From: Closterium sp. NIES-65
Lineage: Eukaryota > Streptophyta > Zygnematophyceae > Desmidiales > Closteriaceae
DNA: 64,000 bases
NCBI GenBank assembly: GCA_948144175.1
Contig: CANXME010002056.1
Location: forward strand, 248,001 to 312,000
Direction: 5' to 3'
In this document: positions 52,074 to 62,905 of the stretch, in pieces
Position numbering within the stretch: the first letter of the stretch is position 1
How the letters are laid out: each line of letters starts with the position of its first letter
Translations under genes and position numbers: made by a program
The notes under the pieces: model-generated
Database searches by the model: none
Seen by the model: only the letters and a program-made list of their open reading frames with translations
What the model was told of the DNA's origin: nothing

Positions 52074-53812
52074 CTACATGAGACAACCGACCAGCTCCTC
52101 ATATGGACCACTAGACTCAAATGACTCGTCCAGGGGTGTAGCTGTGAGCCCATGATCCACAGCAAGAGGGGTGAGCTGTACCTTGGAGAACAGGAAGCAA
52201 AACCACGTGAGGATCTGCTCAACCATATGCGACTGAATCATCGTAATGGTGCGAGCTGCCCTATCATTGGTGATCTGGAGGCCAAGGTAGTGCTGCAATT
52301 CACCAAGGTCAATCCAAGTATGTTTCCTCTGTAGTTCCTCTTTCACGAAGGCCAGCGCGCGTCGGTCGGGAGTGACAAACACCAGATCATCGACGTAGAC
52401 CAAGACAAAGAACGGGGTCGAGCCACGGCATACGAACAGTGATGGGTCAGCAGACGACGAAAAATAGTCAAGGCTGCAAGGGTCGAGCGAAGTGTGTCAT
52501 GCCATTCACGTGGAGCCTGACTCGCCGTAGACTGGTCGACGCAACTGCCACTGGGTCCCAGGTGGGAAAGAGCCAGTGAAGCCAGGAGGGCGACGCAGCT
52601 AGATCTGCTCGTGTAGGCTCCCCTGAAGGAACGCAGTAGAAAAGTCCAAGGAGTGCAAGTCCAAGTCGCGCTGGGCTACAATATGCAGCAACACCCGAAG
52701 AGTACTCATCTTCAGGGCGGGAGCGAAGGTCTGGAAGGGGTTCACCCCCTCTCGGTAACTGAAGCATCTTTCCCCATAGCGCGCCTTGAACACTGGTGGT
52801 GATCCAGGTGGTGGGACTGCGTCGATGTAAGTGCCTGGGGACCTATAAGATGCCATCGTTGCCTCCTCTGCTGCTATCAAGTACGGGGACCAAGGTTGCG
52901 AGAGCGCCTCAGCGTTATTGCGAGGGATCGGGGTGTCAAGAGCGTCAGGATCCCTCTCGGGGGCAAGCAGCATGGCGCAAAGATAATTAACAGCGGCCGC
53001 TAGGAAACCAAGCTCGAAATGCCTGTCCTCCGAGATCTCCATGGGAAAGATAGGAGCTTTCTCAGATGACGGAGAACAAGCAGGGCCACTCACTAGGTGA
53101 GCGGCGTAGTCAAGGCGGTGGGAAGAGGCAAAGCCAGCGACAGTGGTAACAAGGGTTAAGACGGACAATAGGGGTGAAGTCGGGTGAGTGACCAACGCAG
53201 ACAAAACAGGGATGATGACAGGACGGGAGGCACGGAGGTGGTCGGACAACGCGTCGTGAAGCACAGTGAGGGACGACTCAGGAGGTTGTGGAAGGACTGA
53301 AGGAGGTGGAATACGAGAGCGGACAACAAGTTGAAACGGGCTGTATGCACGATAACGAGACCGACGGGGCTCTTGAGACATGAGCTCCAGTAGCCCCACC
53401 ATCCTCACCCTCCGCAACTGCACCTCCCGCACCCCCAGACACGACGGGGACTTGACGCTGCGGGGGGGACAACTGCGGAGTGACGGGGCAGGACGCGAAG
53501 TGGGGGGCGGCTACCGGGGCGACTGGGGGGGGCTCGAGGGCGATGAACAACGGGAGGGGGAGGGGGGAAAGACCTCAGTACCTTGGTGGGGTCGACTCCT
53601 GCTGTAACAGACAAAGTCTTTGAATGTGACATCCTGGGAACAGAAGAACTCATAGGTGAGTGAGTTGTAGAACACCAGCCGAAAGTGTAAAAAGGGAAGC
53701 CAAGAAAGACGCAAGCACGAGTGCGCGCAGACAACATATTAGCGTCAGGGCCGCAAACGTAAGCAAGAGAACCCCAGACGCGGAAGTCAGCTGCTATGCC
53801 TGAAAAACTAGC
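52074..53812 (-). pseudogene. Copia-E reverse transcriptase, linker and integrase tail (copy 1)
   Basis: From upstream: ARTRACVFLGFPFYTFGW (integrase tail), a Pro-rich linker, DALSDHLRASRPVIIPVLSA, ILISEDRHFELGFLAAAV-like pre-RT, GTYIDAVPPPGSPPVFKARY, FQTFAPALKMSTLRVLL, LDFSTAFLQGSLHEQ. After a frameshift near 52600 come MVYVDDLVFVTPDRRALAF and LGELQHYLGLQITND. It resembles Copia-D in domain order and wording, but is a separate family at DNA level. GTYIDAVPPPG joins straight to SPPVFK, without the ANIVDGMWIFRVK block found in Copia-D, so part of RT is deleted. Confidence 0.87.
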
Positions 53813-54544
53813 GACGAATCAGCGACCATGTTCGCGCCGTTTTTCTGGTTCCTCCGCGCGCCGCCAACCTGGTGATGATTTTGGGGGGTCCATCCATCGG
53901 GTTTCTTATAGCACAAAAACCAGGGGTGGCCCTTCTTCTCACAATACCAGCAACTCCCTCTCATTTTGCCACCAGCACCCGACTTTCCCCCACGTCCAGA
54001 TTTCGCACCGCGACCCCAACCGGTACCTCCTTGTTAGTCGTTGGAGTCGTCCTCCTTCTTTGCACCGCGTCCACCACCACCGAAGCTACGCCCTCTGCCA
54101 CTTCGGCTCTCTTGCATCCCGTAGCCGCTGCTGCCGTCGTCTCCACCCCTCAGTTGGCGGCGACGGAAGTCCTCCTCCAGAATCGTTGTCCGCACCCACT
54201 CGAGTGTCCACGATCTCTCGTTCTGCGGCAGGCTCAATCCACTCGTGAATTGAAGCCACAATTCCGGCAGCAGCGAGAGCATCTTCAAACACATGGTCTG
54301 CTCCGGGTAGGTGCGTCCCGCGATGATTCCCGAGCATCTTACAGAAATATAGTTGCATTTTCCAGGCCCAATGATCATAGCCCTTACCAGTGAACTTCTC
54401 GACGGTGAAGTTCTTCAGCACCTCCTTGACCAGCGAGCCCTGGTTTGTTCGCGCTCCCCTAGGCGCTGAAACACCAGAATCTTGGCTGCCGCTATGATCT
54501 TGGGCTGAAGATTCACCAGCTCCGGTCGAGGTGTTGCCCGCCAT
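53813..54544 (-). pseudogene. Copia-A5 gag, internally deleted and truncated
   Basis: Starts MAGNTSTGAGESSAQDHSG at 54544 and is clearly Copia-A Gag to KMQLYF. There about 305 bp present in A1 (1750-2087) are replaced by some 30 bp, shifting the frame; the rest continues as LPELWLQFTSGLSLPQNE and the CCHC knuckle CWYCEKKGHPWFLC. It ends in NMVADSS and joins Copia-E near 53812. The same deletion with the same junction words is in Copia-A7. Confidence 0.9.
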
Positions 54545-54575
54545 AGCTACCTATATCGAGTATCACTATAACGCA

Positions 54576-54587
54576 GCTCTGATACCA
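54576..54587 (-). promoter_or_regulatory. Primer binding site of Copia-A5
   Basis: Plus strand GCTCTGATACCA is the reverse complement of TGGTATCAGAGC, three bases from the LTR. Confidence 0.9.
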
Positions 54588-54590
54588 GCT

Positions 54591-55335
54591 TGTTGGTGTA
54601 AGGGCCTAATAAACTCAAGCTATAAAGACTTTATTAAACTCAAAACCTCTCCTCGGGGTCACCTCCAAGGGTCCTTGGGTATCTGGTACAAGACCAGCCC
54701 CTATCCTCGGGTCCGAGTTTGTAGAGCGAGAGATCAAGACGGACTTAGTCAAAACAGCAAGAGTACCTTGAACGTAGGACAGCGTATTGTGCAGACCATC
54801 GATCAGATTAAGCTAAGAATTTGCTATATCGAAGCTCGCTCCAAGAGCTTTAAAATGAACCAAGTTGCCTTGCGAAAACTGCCATTACGAATTTAGGGCT
54901 TGGACAGCGTTTGCCTATGTGTTGGAGTGCTAGCGTACTAGCGTTGACTCGGGTAGCATACCGCCATCGCACCGCGTAGAAACGAAATTCCAGGAAGGGA
55001 GGAATTCGCTTGAATGAAATTGACTATATCGAGGTACAAACAGAGAAGGAATGAATAGTTCTAGCTAGCAACGACCTTGGGAATAAACCCGGGAACAACC
55101 AAGGATGATCCCGAATAATTCCAAGCAACAAAACCAACCTGGCCGGACAAAACAGCAGGTGGTAGGTTGGTAACAACCCCTGGTTCTGTTTTTTCCAACC
55201 TGGGAAAACAACAACCAGGTTCAGGTCCTAAAAACAGAACATGTTTTGTCTTTGCCCAACCAGCCAAATGCTGGTTCCGCTGGTTTCCCCTAGCCGTGTA
55301 GCATGCAGATACAGACAAACAACATCCAACCTTCA
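54591..55335 (-). mobile_element. Copia-A5 5' LTR, outer part lost
   Basis: Plus strand TGTTGGTGTAAGGGCC at 54591 is the LTR's inner end. The LTR is collinear with others up to CAACCTTCACC at 55335 and there joins Copia-E without the remaining ~400 bp. Confidence 0.9.
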
Positions 55336-57060
55336 CCTTGAACACTGGTGGTGATCCAGGTGGTGGGACTGCATTGACGTAAGTGCTTGGGGACCTATAA
55401 GATGCCATCATTGCCTCCTCTGCTGCTATCAAGTACGGGGACCAAGGTTGCGAGAGCGCCTCAGCGTGATTGCGATGGATCGGGATGTCAAGAGCGTCAG
55501 GATCCCCCTCGGGGGCAAGCAGCATGGCGCAAAGATTATTAACAGCGACCGCTAGGAAACCAAGCTCGAAATGCCTGTCCTCCGAGACCTCCATGGGAAA
55601 GATAGGAGCTTTCTCAGATGACGGAGAACAAGCAGGGCCACTCACTAGGTGAGCGGCGTAGTCAAGGCGGTGGGAAGAGGCAAAGCCAGCGATAGTGGTA
55701 ACAAGGGTTAAGACGGACAATAGGGGTGAAGTCAGGTGAGTGACCAACGCAGACAAAACAGGGATGATGACAGGACGGGAGGCACGGAGGTGGTCGGACA
55801 ACGCGTCGTGAAGCACAGTGAGGGACGACTCAGGAGGTTGTGGAAGGACTGAAGGAGGTGGAACACGAGAGCGGACAACAAGTTGAAACGGGCTGTATGC
55901 ACGATAACGAGACCGACGGGGCTCTCGAGACATGAGCTCCAGTAGCCCCACCATCCTCACCCTCCGCAACTGCACCTCCCGCACCCCCAGACACGACGGG
56001 GACTTGACGCTGCGGGGGGGACAACTGCGGAGTGACGGGGCAGGACGCGAAGTGGGGGGCGGCTACCGGGGCGACTGGGGGGGGCTCGAGGGCGATGAAC
56101 AACGGGAGGGGGAGGGGGGAAAGACCTCAGTACCTTGGTGGGGTCGACTCCTGCTGTAACAGACAAAGTCTATGTGACATCTTGGGAACTGAAGAACTCA
56201 TAGGTGAGTGAGTTGTAGAACACCAGCCGAAAGTGTAAAAAGGGAAGCCAAGAAAGACGCAAGCACGAGTGCGCGCAGACAACATATTAGCGTCAGGGCC
56301 GCAAACGTGAGCCAAAGAACCCCTGACGCGGAAGTCAGCTGCTATGCCTGGAAAACCTGTCCAAAGGGAGACAGACGTTACCCGTGGCCGTGCCCCAAAG
56401 GTTCAGCTAGTGCCTTGCGTAGCGGACTGCATGAGGCCAAAGGAAATGAGGAGCACCGGCATGGCACATGGAGGTCCGGGCAACCTCCATGACCAGGCCG
56501 ATGCGTGGCTCAGCTACCCCATTCTGTTGCGGCGAGGCAGATAGCGTGTAAGACTGGATGATCCCCCGACCCAGACAGAACGTCTCTAGGTGAGTAGAAG
56601 AACACTCACCACCATGGTTCGAGTGCAATAAGAGCCCACAAAGGGCTTGGGCGCCACCCCTTGCTAGTAGCTACGGCTCGAGGACGGTAGGCATGTCGGC
56701 CTTCTGTCTCTAGAGGAAAACAGTGTGTAGCAGGAGTAGTCGTCCACCACAATAAAATGTAGCACTCCTGACGTGGGCCAAGGACCGGGGAGGGGCCCGA
56801 GACGTTTGATTGCAGAGTCTTGAAGAGAGCCGTGGTGGGGGGGAATGAGGAGTGAGGGACAGCGCGCTGCCGACCCTCAATGCAAGCAGTGTACGGCAGT
56901 GCAGGTGAGCAAGTAAGCGGAGCAAACAACTGTGGGAGACTCGAGACCAGACAGTGACATACCATGCTACTGAGATATGGGAACGACGGTTGACCTAGAC
57001 GGTGGTGCCAGAGGACTGACAGGTAGGTGAGTGACCGATAATCGCACAACACAGCAGCTA
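55336..57060 (-). pseudogene. Copia-E integrase to pre-RT (copy 2 of the duplicated block)
   Basis: From the right: SVLWHHRLGQPSFPYLSSM (zinc region), integrase core SNHGGECSSTHLE and IIQSYTLSASPQQNGVAEPR (Glu present; the second Asp lies in a changed SNHGG where SDRGG is expected), LVMEVARTSMCHAG. From 56350 leftwards the integrase tail and pre-RT region repeat 52784-53803 almost base for base. The block ends at FKVK where Copia-A5 LTR begins; a 307-codon frame across this join is chimeric and not a real protein. Confidence 0.87.
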
Positions 57061-57276
57061 CCTAGCTTGACCTTACTTACCTGACAAGTTCGTAGTTTTT
57101 GACGCACCGAATTTGCGCTCGGCTCGAAGCGTGCCTAAAGCCCCGCGCTCCACTCATCCGACGTGTTGCACTAAGCGGTTTCGCAGAACGAACTCCAGGT
57201 GACTGCTGGACCCGTAGGCCCTTCATCTTGCGACGGCAGCTTGTATACGCGTGGCGACGTCATGATGATTCGCCAC
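57061..57276. other. Unassigned 216 bp
   Basis: Between Copia-E and a Copia-A LTR. A short open frame on the plus strand has no recognisable motif, and I see no repeat. It may be original target DNA or Copia-E protease/gag too decayed to read. Confidence 0.4.
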
Positions 57277-58133
57277 TGTTGGTGTAAGGGCCTAATAAAC
57301 TCAAGATATTAAGACTTAATCAAACTCAAAACCTCTCCTCGGGGTCACCTCCAAGGGTCCTTGGGTGCCTAGTGTTGGAGTGCTAGCGTTCTAGCGTTGA
57401 CTCGGGTAGCATTCCGCCGTCGCACCGCGTAGAAACGAAATTCCAAGAAGGGAGGAATTTGCTTGAATCAAATTGACTATGTCCAGGTACAAACAGAGAA
57501 GGAATGAATAGTTCTAGCTAGCAAGGACCTTGGGAATAAACCTGGGAACAACCAAGAATGATCCCAAAAAATTCAAAGCAAAAGAACCACCCTGGCTGGA
57601 CAAAACAGCAGGTGGTAGGTTGGTAAACAACCCCTGGTTCTGTTTTTCCAACTTGGGAAAACAACAATCAGGTTCAGGTCCCTAAAAGAGAACATGTTTT
57701 GTCTTTGCCCAACCAGCTTAATGCTGGTTCCGCTGGTTTCCCTTGGCCCTGTAGCATGCAGATACAGACAAACAACATCCAACGTTCACCTAAATTGTAC
57801 CCCTATAGTGCCTGCCCTGCTACACTATAGTCAACCAAACAAAATAGTACAATTTCGAGTTTGATAGAACTGAATCTGCGCAATCAATTGAACCGAACTT
57901 CAAGGCTTCCATCTTGGGTTCCTTTGCGAGCTCGTTCTTTCTGCTTGTACTGTTCATATCGCGTACAATGTTGTGCCGAAGCGCACAATGCGCGAGTCCC
58001 TGCAAATGCTTCAAGCAAAAATTGCGAAAGCAAACAAACACACAAACACACAAACAGACCCAAATACATTCGCACATGCATACTCGTACAAACAGACGGC
58101 AGGATGTCGTGCAATATGAATTTGCACCCAACA
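57277..58133 (-). mobile_element. Copia-A6 3' LTR with internal deletion
   Basis: Plus strand TGTTGGTGTAAGGG to GCACCCAACA, 857 bp. About 240 bp are missing at 57372, between GGGTGCCT and AGTGTTGGAG; GCCT occurs at both sides in intact copies, so the loss may have used this 4-bp match. The polypurine tract complement CACTCCCCCTCAG follows. Confidence 0.9.
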
Positions 58134-58337
58134 CACTCCCCCTCAGCCTGCCGGCTGCATCTCCATCATTCCATACTAGTTCATGCTCATTCCACTCATG
58201 CGCACACAACGCCAATGAGGCTCATCCGCAAGCCTCTTGGTGATGAAGTATGCTGGCTGCAAGTGAGTCTTGATGTAGATCGATTCACCGTCCCCTTCTT
58301 CACCTCCTTATGCAGCCAATGCCACTTGATACGAGAG
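58134..58337 (-). pseudogene. Copia-A6 RNase H terminal fragment
   Basis: Polypurine tract plus the last ~65 codons of Copia-A RNase H (minus strand includes VKKGTVNRS and PHWRCVR-like sequence, frame damaged). It breaks off at CCACTTGATACG, where another Copia-A LTR piece starts in mid-LTR. Confidence 0.85.
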
Positions 58338-59294
58338 AGAGGGATCAAGAGAGACTAAGTCAAAACAGCAAGAGTACCTTGAACGTCGCGCAGCGTATCG
58401 TGCACACTGTCGATCGGATTAAGCTGAGAATTTCCTATTTCGAAGCTCACTCTAAGAGCTTTAAAATAAGCCAAGTTGCCTTGCAAAAAGTTCTGCCATT
58501 ACGAAGTTATGGCTCGGACAGCGTTAGCCTAGCGTTGGAGTGCTAGCGTACTAGCATTGACTCGGGTAGCATTCCGCCGTCGCACCACGTAGAAAGGAAA
58601 TTCCGGCAAGGAAGGAATTCGCTTGAATCAATTTCACTATATCCACCTCTAAACAGAGAAAGAATAAATTGTTCTAGCTAGCAAGGACCTTGGGAATAAA
58701 CCTGGGAACAACCAAGGATGATCCCAAATAATTCCAAGCAACAGAACCAACCTGGCTGGACAAAACAGCAGGTGGTAGGTTGGTAAACAACCTCTGGCTC
58801 TGTTTTTCCAACCTGGGAAAACAACAACCAGGTTCAGGTCCTAAAAACAGAACCTGTTCTGTCTTTGCCCAACCAGCCAAATGCTGGTTCCGCTGGTTTC
58901 CCCTGGCCCTGTAGCATGCAGATACAGACAAACAACATCCAACCTTCACCTAAATTGTACCCCTATAGTGCCTGCCCTGCTACACTATTGTCAACCAAAC
59001 AAAACAGTACAATTTGGAGCTGGATAGAACTGAATCTGCGCAATCAAGTAAGCCGAACCACAAAGCTTCTATCTTGGGTTCTTTTGCGAGCTCGTCCTTT
59101 CTGCTTGTACTGTTCATAGCGCGTACAATGTTATGCCGAACCGCACATTGTGCGAGTACCTGCAAATGCTTCAAGCGAAAATTTCGAAAGCAAACAAACA
59201 CACGAACATACCATTCACATGCAAATGCATTCGCACACGCATACTCGTACAAACAGACGGCAGGATGTTGTGCAATGTGAATTTGCACCCAACA
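58338..59294 (-). mobile_element. Copia-A7 3' LTR, inner end missing
   Basis: Starts at AGAGAGAGGGATCAAG, about 160 bp inside the LTR, and continues to the TGTTGGGTGC end (plus strand GCACCCAACA). The polypurine tract complement CACTCCCCCTCAG is at 59295-59307. It is the 3' LTR of the long body to its right. Confidence 0.9.
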
Positions 59295-59307
59295 CACTCC
59301 CCCTCAG

Positions 59308-60842
59308 CCTGCTGGCTGCATCCCCATCATTCCATACTAGTTCATGCTCATTCCACTCATGTGCACACAACGCCAATGAGGCTCATCTGCAAGCCTCTTG
59401 GTGAGAAAGTCTGCTGGCTGCCGATGAGTCTTGATGTTGATCGGATTAACCGTGCCCCTCTTCACATCCTTACGCAACCAGTGCCACTTGATACGCATGT
59501 GCTTGTTCAGCCCATGAAGCAAAGCGTTGCTGGCCATCTCAAGAGCTCCCTTGCTATCACAAAACAGCGGCGTAGCAACCTTTTGCTCCTGGCAAATCTC
59601 CTCTAACAGCCTCCTCAGCCAAATCACCTCCTTCACCCCATGGAACATCGCCATGTACTCTAATTCCACGGAAGAGAGTGCCGTCTCCGTCTACTCCTTT
59701 GACCTCCAACTAACAGGTCTTCCCCCAACTACACAGATGTATCCTCCCACAGATGAAGAGTCCTCCTTCTTAGATGCCCACGTAGCACCATTAAAGCAAG
59801 TGAGAAACAGCTTGCCTTCTCCAAGCACCACCCCCTTCTCTTTCAGAACCTCAACCCCTTTCTGCTTCACCTGTGCAGATGCGGAGTATTGAACTCCAAT
59901 GCTTGGGTGAGAGTTCAGATACTTCACCACATGCTCAGCTGCATCCACCGGCTCCTCTGATGGATTCTGCACCACCCTAGCCAGCTGCCCAACCGAGAAA
60001 GAGATGTCGGGCCTCGTGTGAACTGCTGCATACAAGAGGCTGCCCACCAAAGACTGAAATTGCTGCTGCTCCTCGGCTTCAACCCCTTCATCCTCTGCAG
60101 CCTTCAAAAGCTTGAATTCTGCTGGCAGGGGAGTTGCAACTTTGCGCTCATTCACAATCCCGTACTTCTCCCCCAGCTCCTTGATGAACTTCTCCTGGTG
60201 CAGCTTCAACCACCTGTGATCTAGATCCCTCTCCACATGCATCCCGATGTAAGACTTTACCTCCCCAAAATTCTTGCACTTGAAGTTCTCCATCAGCTTT
60301 TGCTGCACATTCTGGATCTCCTTCATGCTGCTACTAAAGAGAAGAATGTCATCCACATAGACCAGAAACAGCACCAGCTTCTCCCCCTCCCCCTTGAGAA
60401 AGAGGCTCTCATCACAGCTGTTGGTTCTGAATCCCATCTCCTCTAAAACAGCAGCCAACTTCTTGTACCAGCAGCGTGGTGCCAGCTTCAAGCCATAGAT
60501 GGACTTTTTCAGCTTGCACACCTTGCCCGTACCATCCTCATACCCAGGTGGCTGCGTCATGTACACATCCTCCTCTAAAATCCCATTGCGGAATGCCGTT
60601 GATATATCCATCTGAATGATGAATTTCCCACTATCGGCTAATTCTGCCAACAAGACACGGAGGGTAGGGGGTTTGGCAGTGAGAGCAAAGATCTCATTGA
60701 AGTCCTGCTTCTCCTTCTGCATAAACCCCTTCTGCACCAACCTACTCTTGTAGATGGTGACCTGTCCCTTGTCATTAGTCTTGATCCTTAGCACCCACTT
60801 GCACTGTACGGCTTTCTTTCCCTTTGCACCACGAGCTCCCAT
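59308..60842 (-). pseudogene. Copia-A7 reverse transcriptase and RNase H
   Basis: A well kept part: 383 codons from 60842 to a stop at 59691, including KWVLRIKTNDKGQVT, FNEIFALTAKPPTLRVLL, MDISTAFRNGILEEDV, SIYGLKLAPRCWYKK, the catalytic YVDD (plus strand 60348-60359), YGIVNERKVATPLPAEFK and RPDISFSVGQLARVV. The TAG at 59691 follows SWRSKE, where A1 and A2 have SWRSKKQTE, so it again replaces Gln. RNase H continues in phase (59669-59337: LEYMAMFHGVKE, CDSKGALEMASNALLHG, RTGTVNPINIKTH-like). Confidence 0.92.
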
Positions 60843-61197
60843 GTCCCATTCTCTAGCAGGATCTGGTACTCAGCATCCTTGGAAACCAGCCACTTCTCCC
60901 TATGTGGTCCAGCTAATGCCTCCTCCATGCTAGCTGGTTCCTATGGTGCAAGGGCAAGAAAACAGTAGGCAGGTTTACCTCCTCATCTGGATCATAGCCA
61001 TGCGGTAGAATCAGCAATGCCTTATCGGTCCTAAGCTGCTGCTCTGCTACATTAGCTCAAGCAGTCAGCTTCTTAGAAGCCATACGGGTACGTCCTGGCC
61101 TAGAGACGGGTGTTTCCCATCCCCTCATCATGACACCCTTCGGCTTCTTAGTTCTCCCTGTTCCTGCTCTCCTCCCTCGGATCCCGCAGCTCCACTA
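60843..61197 (-). pseudogene. Copia-A7 RT N-terminus and linker, broken
   Basis: Collinear with 4300-4620 in A1 (plus strand AGCTAATGCCTCCTCCATGCTAGC, i.e. the SMEEALAGP region; CGGTAGAATC, the LPHGYDP region), but with several indels and stops, so no long frame. Confidence 0.8.
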
Positions 61198-62032
61198 GTG
61201 CTACGGCTAGTCTCCACACCATCACCTCCACCAGCAGGTGCCTCCTGCACCTTCTCTTTATCACCACCCTCTGCAGCTGCCTCCTCTCCCTCCTCCCACA
61301 CACTAGGAGTCAGGTCCAGCAGCATGGTGATCTGGTCCATCTGCTGGGACACCCTGGCCTCCGGTTGTTTCTCCCAACTCCCATACATCATGCCCTCAAC
61401 AAACTTCACATCCCTGCTGTCAAACAACACACCCTTGGAAGGTTCCCACAGCAGCCATCCCTTGCTCTCAGCAGCCAGCCCCAAATGCACACACTAGATT
61501 GCACTTGCCCCCAACGTACTGCAGTAGGTGTTGGGGACGTGGGCAACTGCCATGCAACCGAACACCCTCAGCATGTCCACCGGCAGCTTCCTCTCAAGCC
61601 ACCTCTCCAACGGCACCCACTAGTGCTAGTCGCCACATCATTTTCTCCACAAGTAGGTTCCTCCTGTACCTTTTCTCCATCACCACCCTCTGCAGCTGCC
61701 TCCTCTCCCTCCTCCCACACACTAGGAGTTAGGTCCAGCTGCATGGTGATCTGCTCCATTTGCTGGGACACCCTGGCCTCCGGCTATTTCTCCCAGCTCC
61801 CATACATCATGCCCTCAACAAACTTCACATTCTTGCTGTCAAACAGCACCCTTGGAAAGTTCCCAGAGCAGCCATTCCTTGCTCTCAGCAGCCAGCCCCA
61901 AATGCACACACCAGATTGCACTCGCCCCCAACTTACTGCGGTAGGTCTTGGGGACGTGGGCGACTGCCATGCAACAGAACACTTCAGCATGTCCACCGGC
62001 GCCTTTCTCCTAAGCCACCTCTCCAACGGCAC
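61198..62032 (-). pseudogene. Copia-A7 integrase tail and acidic linker, duplicated in tandem
   Basis: The segment from VPLERWL through AVAHVPKTY, GLAAESKGW, VKFVEGMMYGSWEK, SQQMEQITMQLDLTPSVWEEG to TSG occurs twice. For example CACCACCCTCTGCAGCTGCC is at 61262 and 61681, period 419 bp. The join is at about 61620 where TSTSG runs into the beginning of VPLERW. The two units differ by several substitutions and small indels, so the duplication is not very recent. Confidence 0.92.
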
Positions 62033-62905
62033 CTACGAGTCATCCCCAACCTTTGTGAGTACCCTGTTCCTAGCGACGGTAGCGTGCCGAACAGCATGGG
62101 GCCACATCAAGTTGCCCAGCCCAGATTCTATGAGCAGCGCCCTAGCTGTCTCCAGAATTGTCCGGTTCGCCCGTTCTGCTACACCGTTAAACTGTGGGGC
62201 GTACGCCGTGGTCAGCTCTCTCTAGATGCCTTGCTTCTTGAGCCAGGCCGTCATCTCAGCTCCAACAAACTCACCACCCCTATCTGTCCTAATTCGCTTC
62301 ACCACACACTCCGCTTGCTTCTCCACGAATGGCAGCCAATCGTCGCGTATCGTAGAGGCGGCATGGTCCTTCTTCTTCAGCGGATATGCCCACATAAGCC
62401 TGCTCCAATCATCTACTATAGTCAGAAAGTACCGCTCCCCCTTTTGCCCCTGAACCGGCAGTGGCCCCACCAAGTCCATGTGGACCAGCTCCAATGGCTT
62501 CTTACTCCTGCCAGCCACACTATGGAAGGGGAAACGGGTTAACTTTGAGAGCAAACCGATTTCAAAATTCTCATCAGGTGGCTGTTCGTTCAGCTTCAGA
62601 CCCTTAACGGCTCTATCTTTCTCCAAGTGCTTCAACAAAGGCATTGTCACATGCCCGAAGCGTCGGTGTGCCGTTGCCCAATCCGTCTCCCCAGATCTGG
62701 CCGACACTTTCACACCAACCCCTCCAACGGCATTGCACTCCCCCTGGGATGCACACCCCTCTCTAACCTGCCCCCCACCATGCCACGCCAACGCCGGCAG
62801 CTGCCACATGGATCTGTACACGTCCGTGCTGTCGTGCAGATCCCAAAGCACCCGATTGCCCAGTTGCCCCTTGTAAGTGCGTGCCCCATCCGTGCTAGTG
62901 CTCAC
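62033..62905 (-). pseudogene. Copia-A7 integrase core
   Basis: From 62905: STDGARTYKGQLGNRVLWD, TAHRRFGHVTMPLLKHLE (zinc region), LELVHMDLVGPLPVQGQKG (first Asp), FLTIVDDWSRLMWAYPLKK, RTDRGGEFVGAEM (second Asp), ending at TAG 62222-62224 after LKKQGI, where A1 has Gln. Beyond it LTTAYAPQFNGVAERANRT carries the Glu in the same phase. Catalytic residues are all present. Confidence 0.9.

Noticed and set aside
55061..55984. 307-codon minus-strand frame
   Set aside because: It crosses the Copia-E/Copia-A LTR join; its C-terminal part is LTR sequence, so it is a chance fusion.
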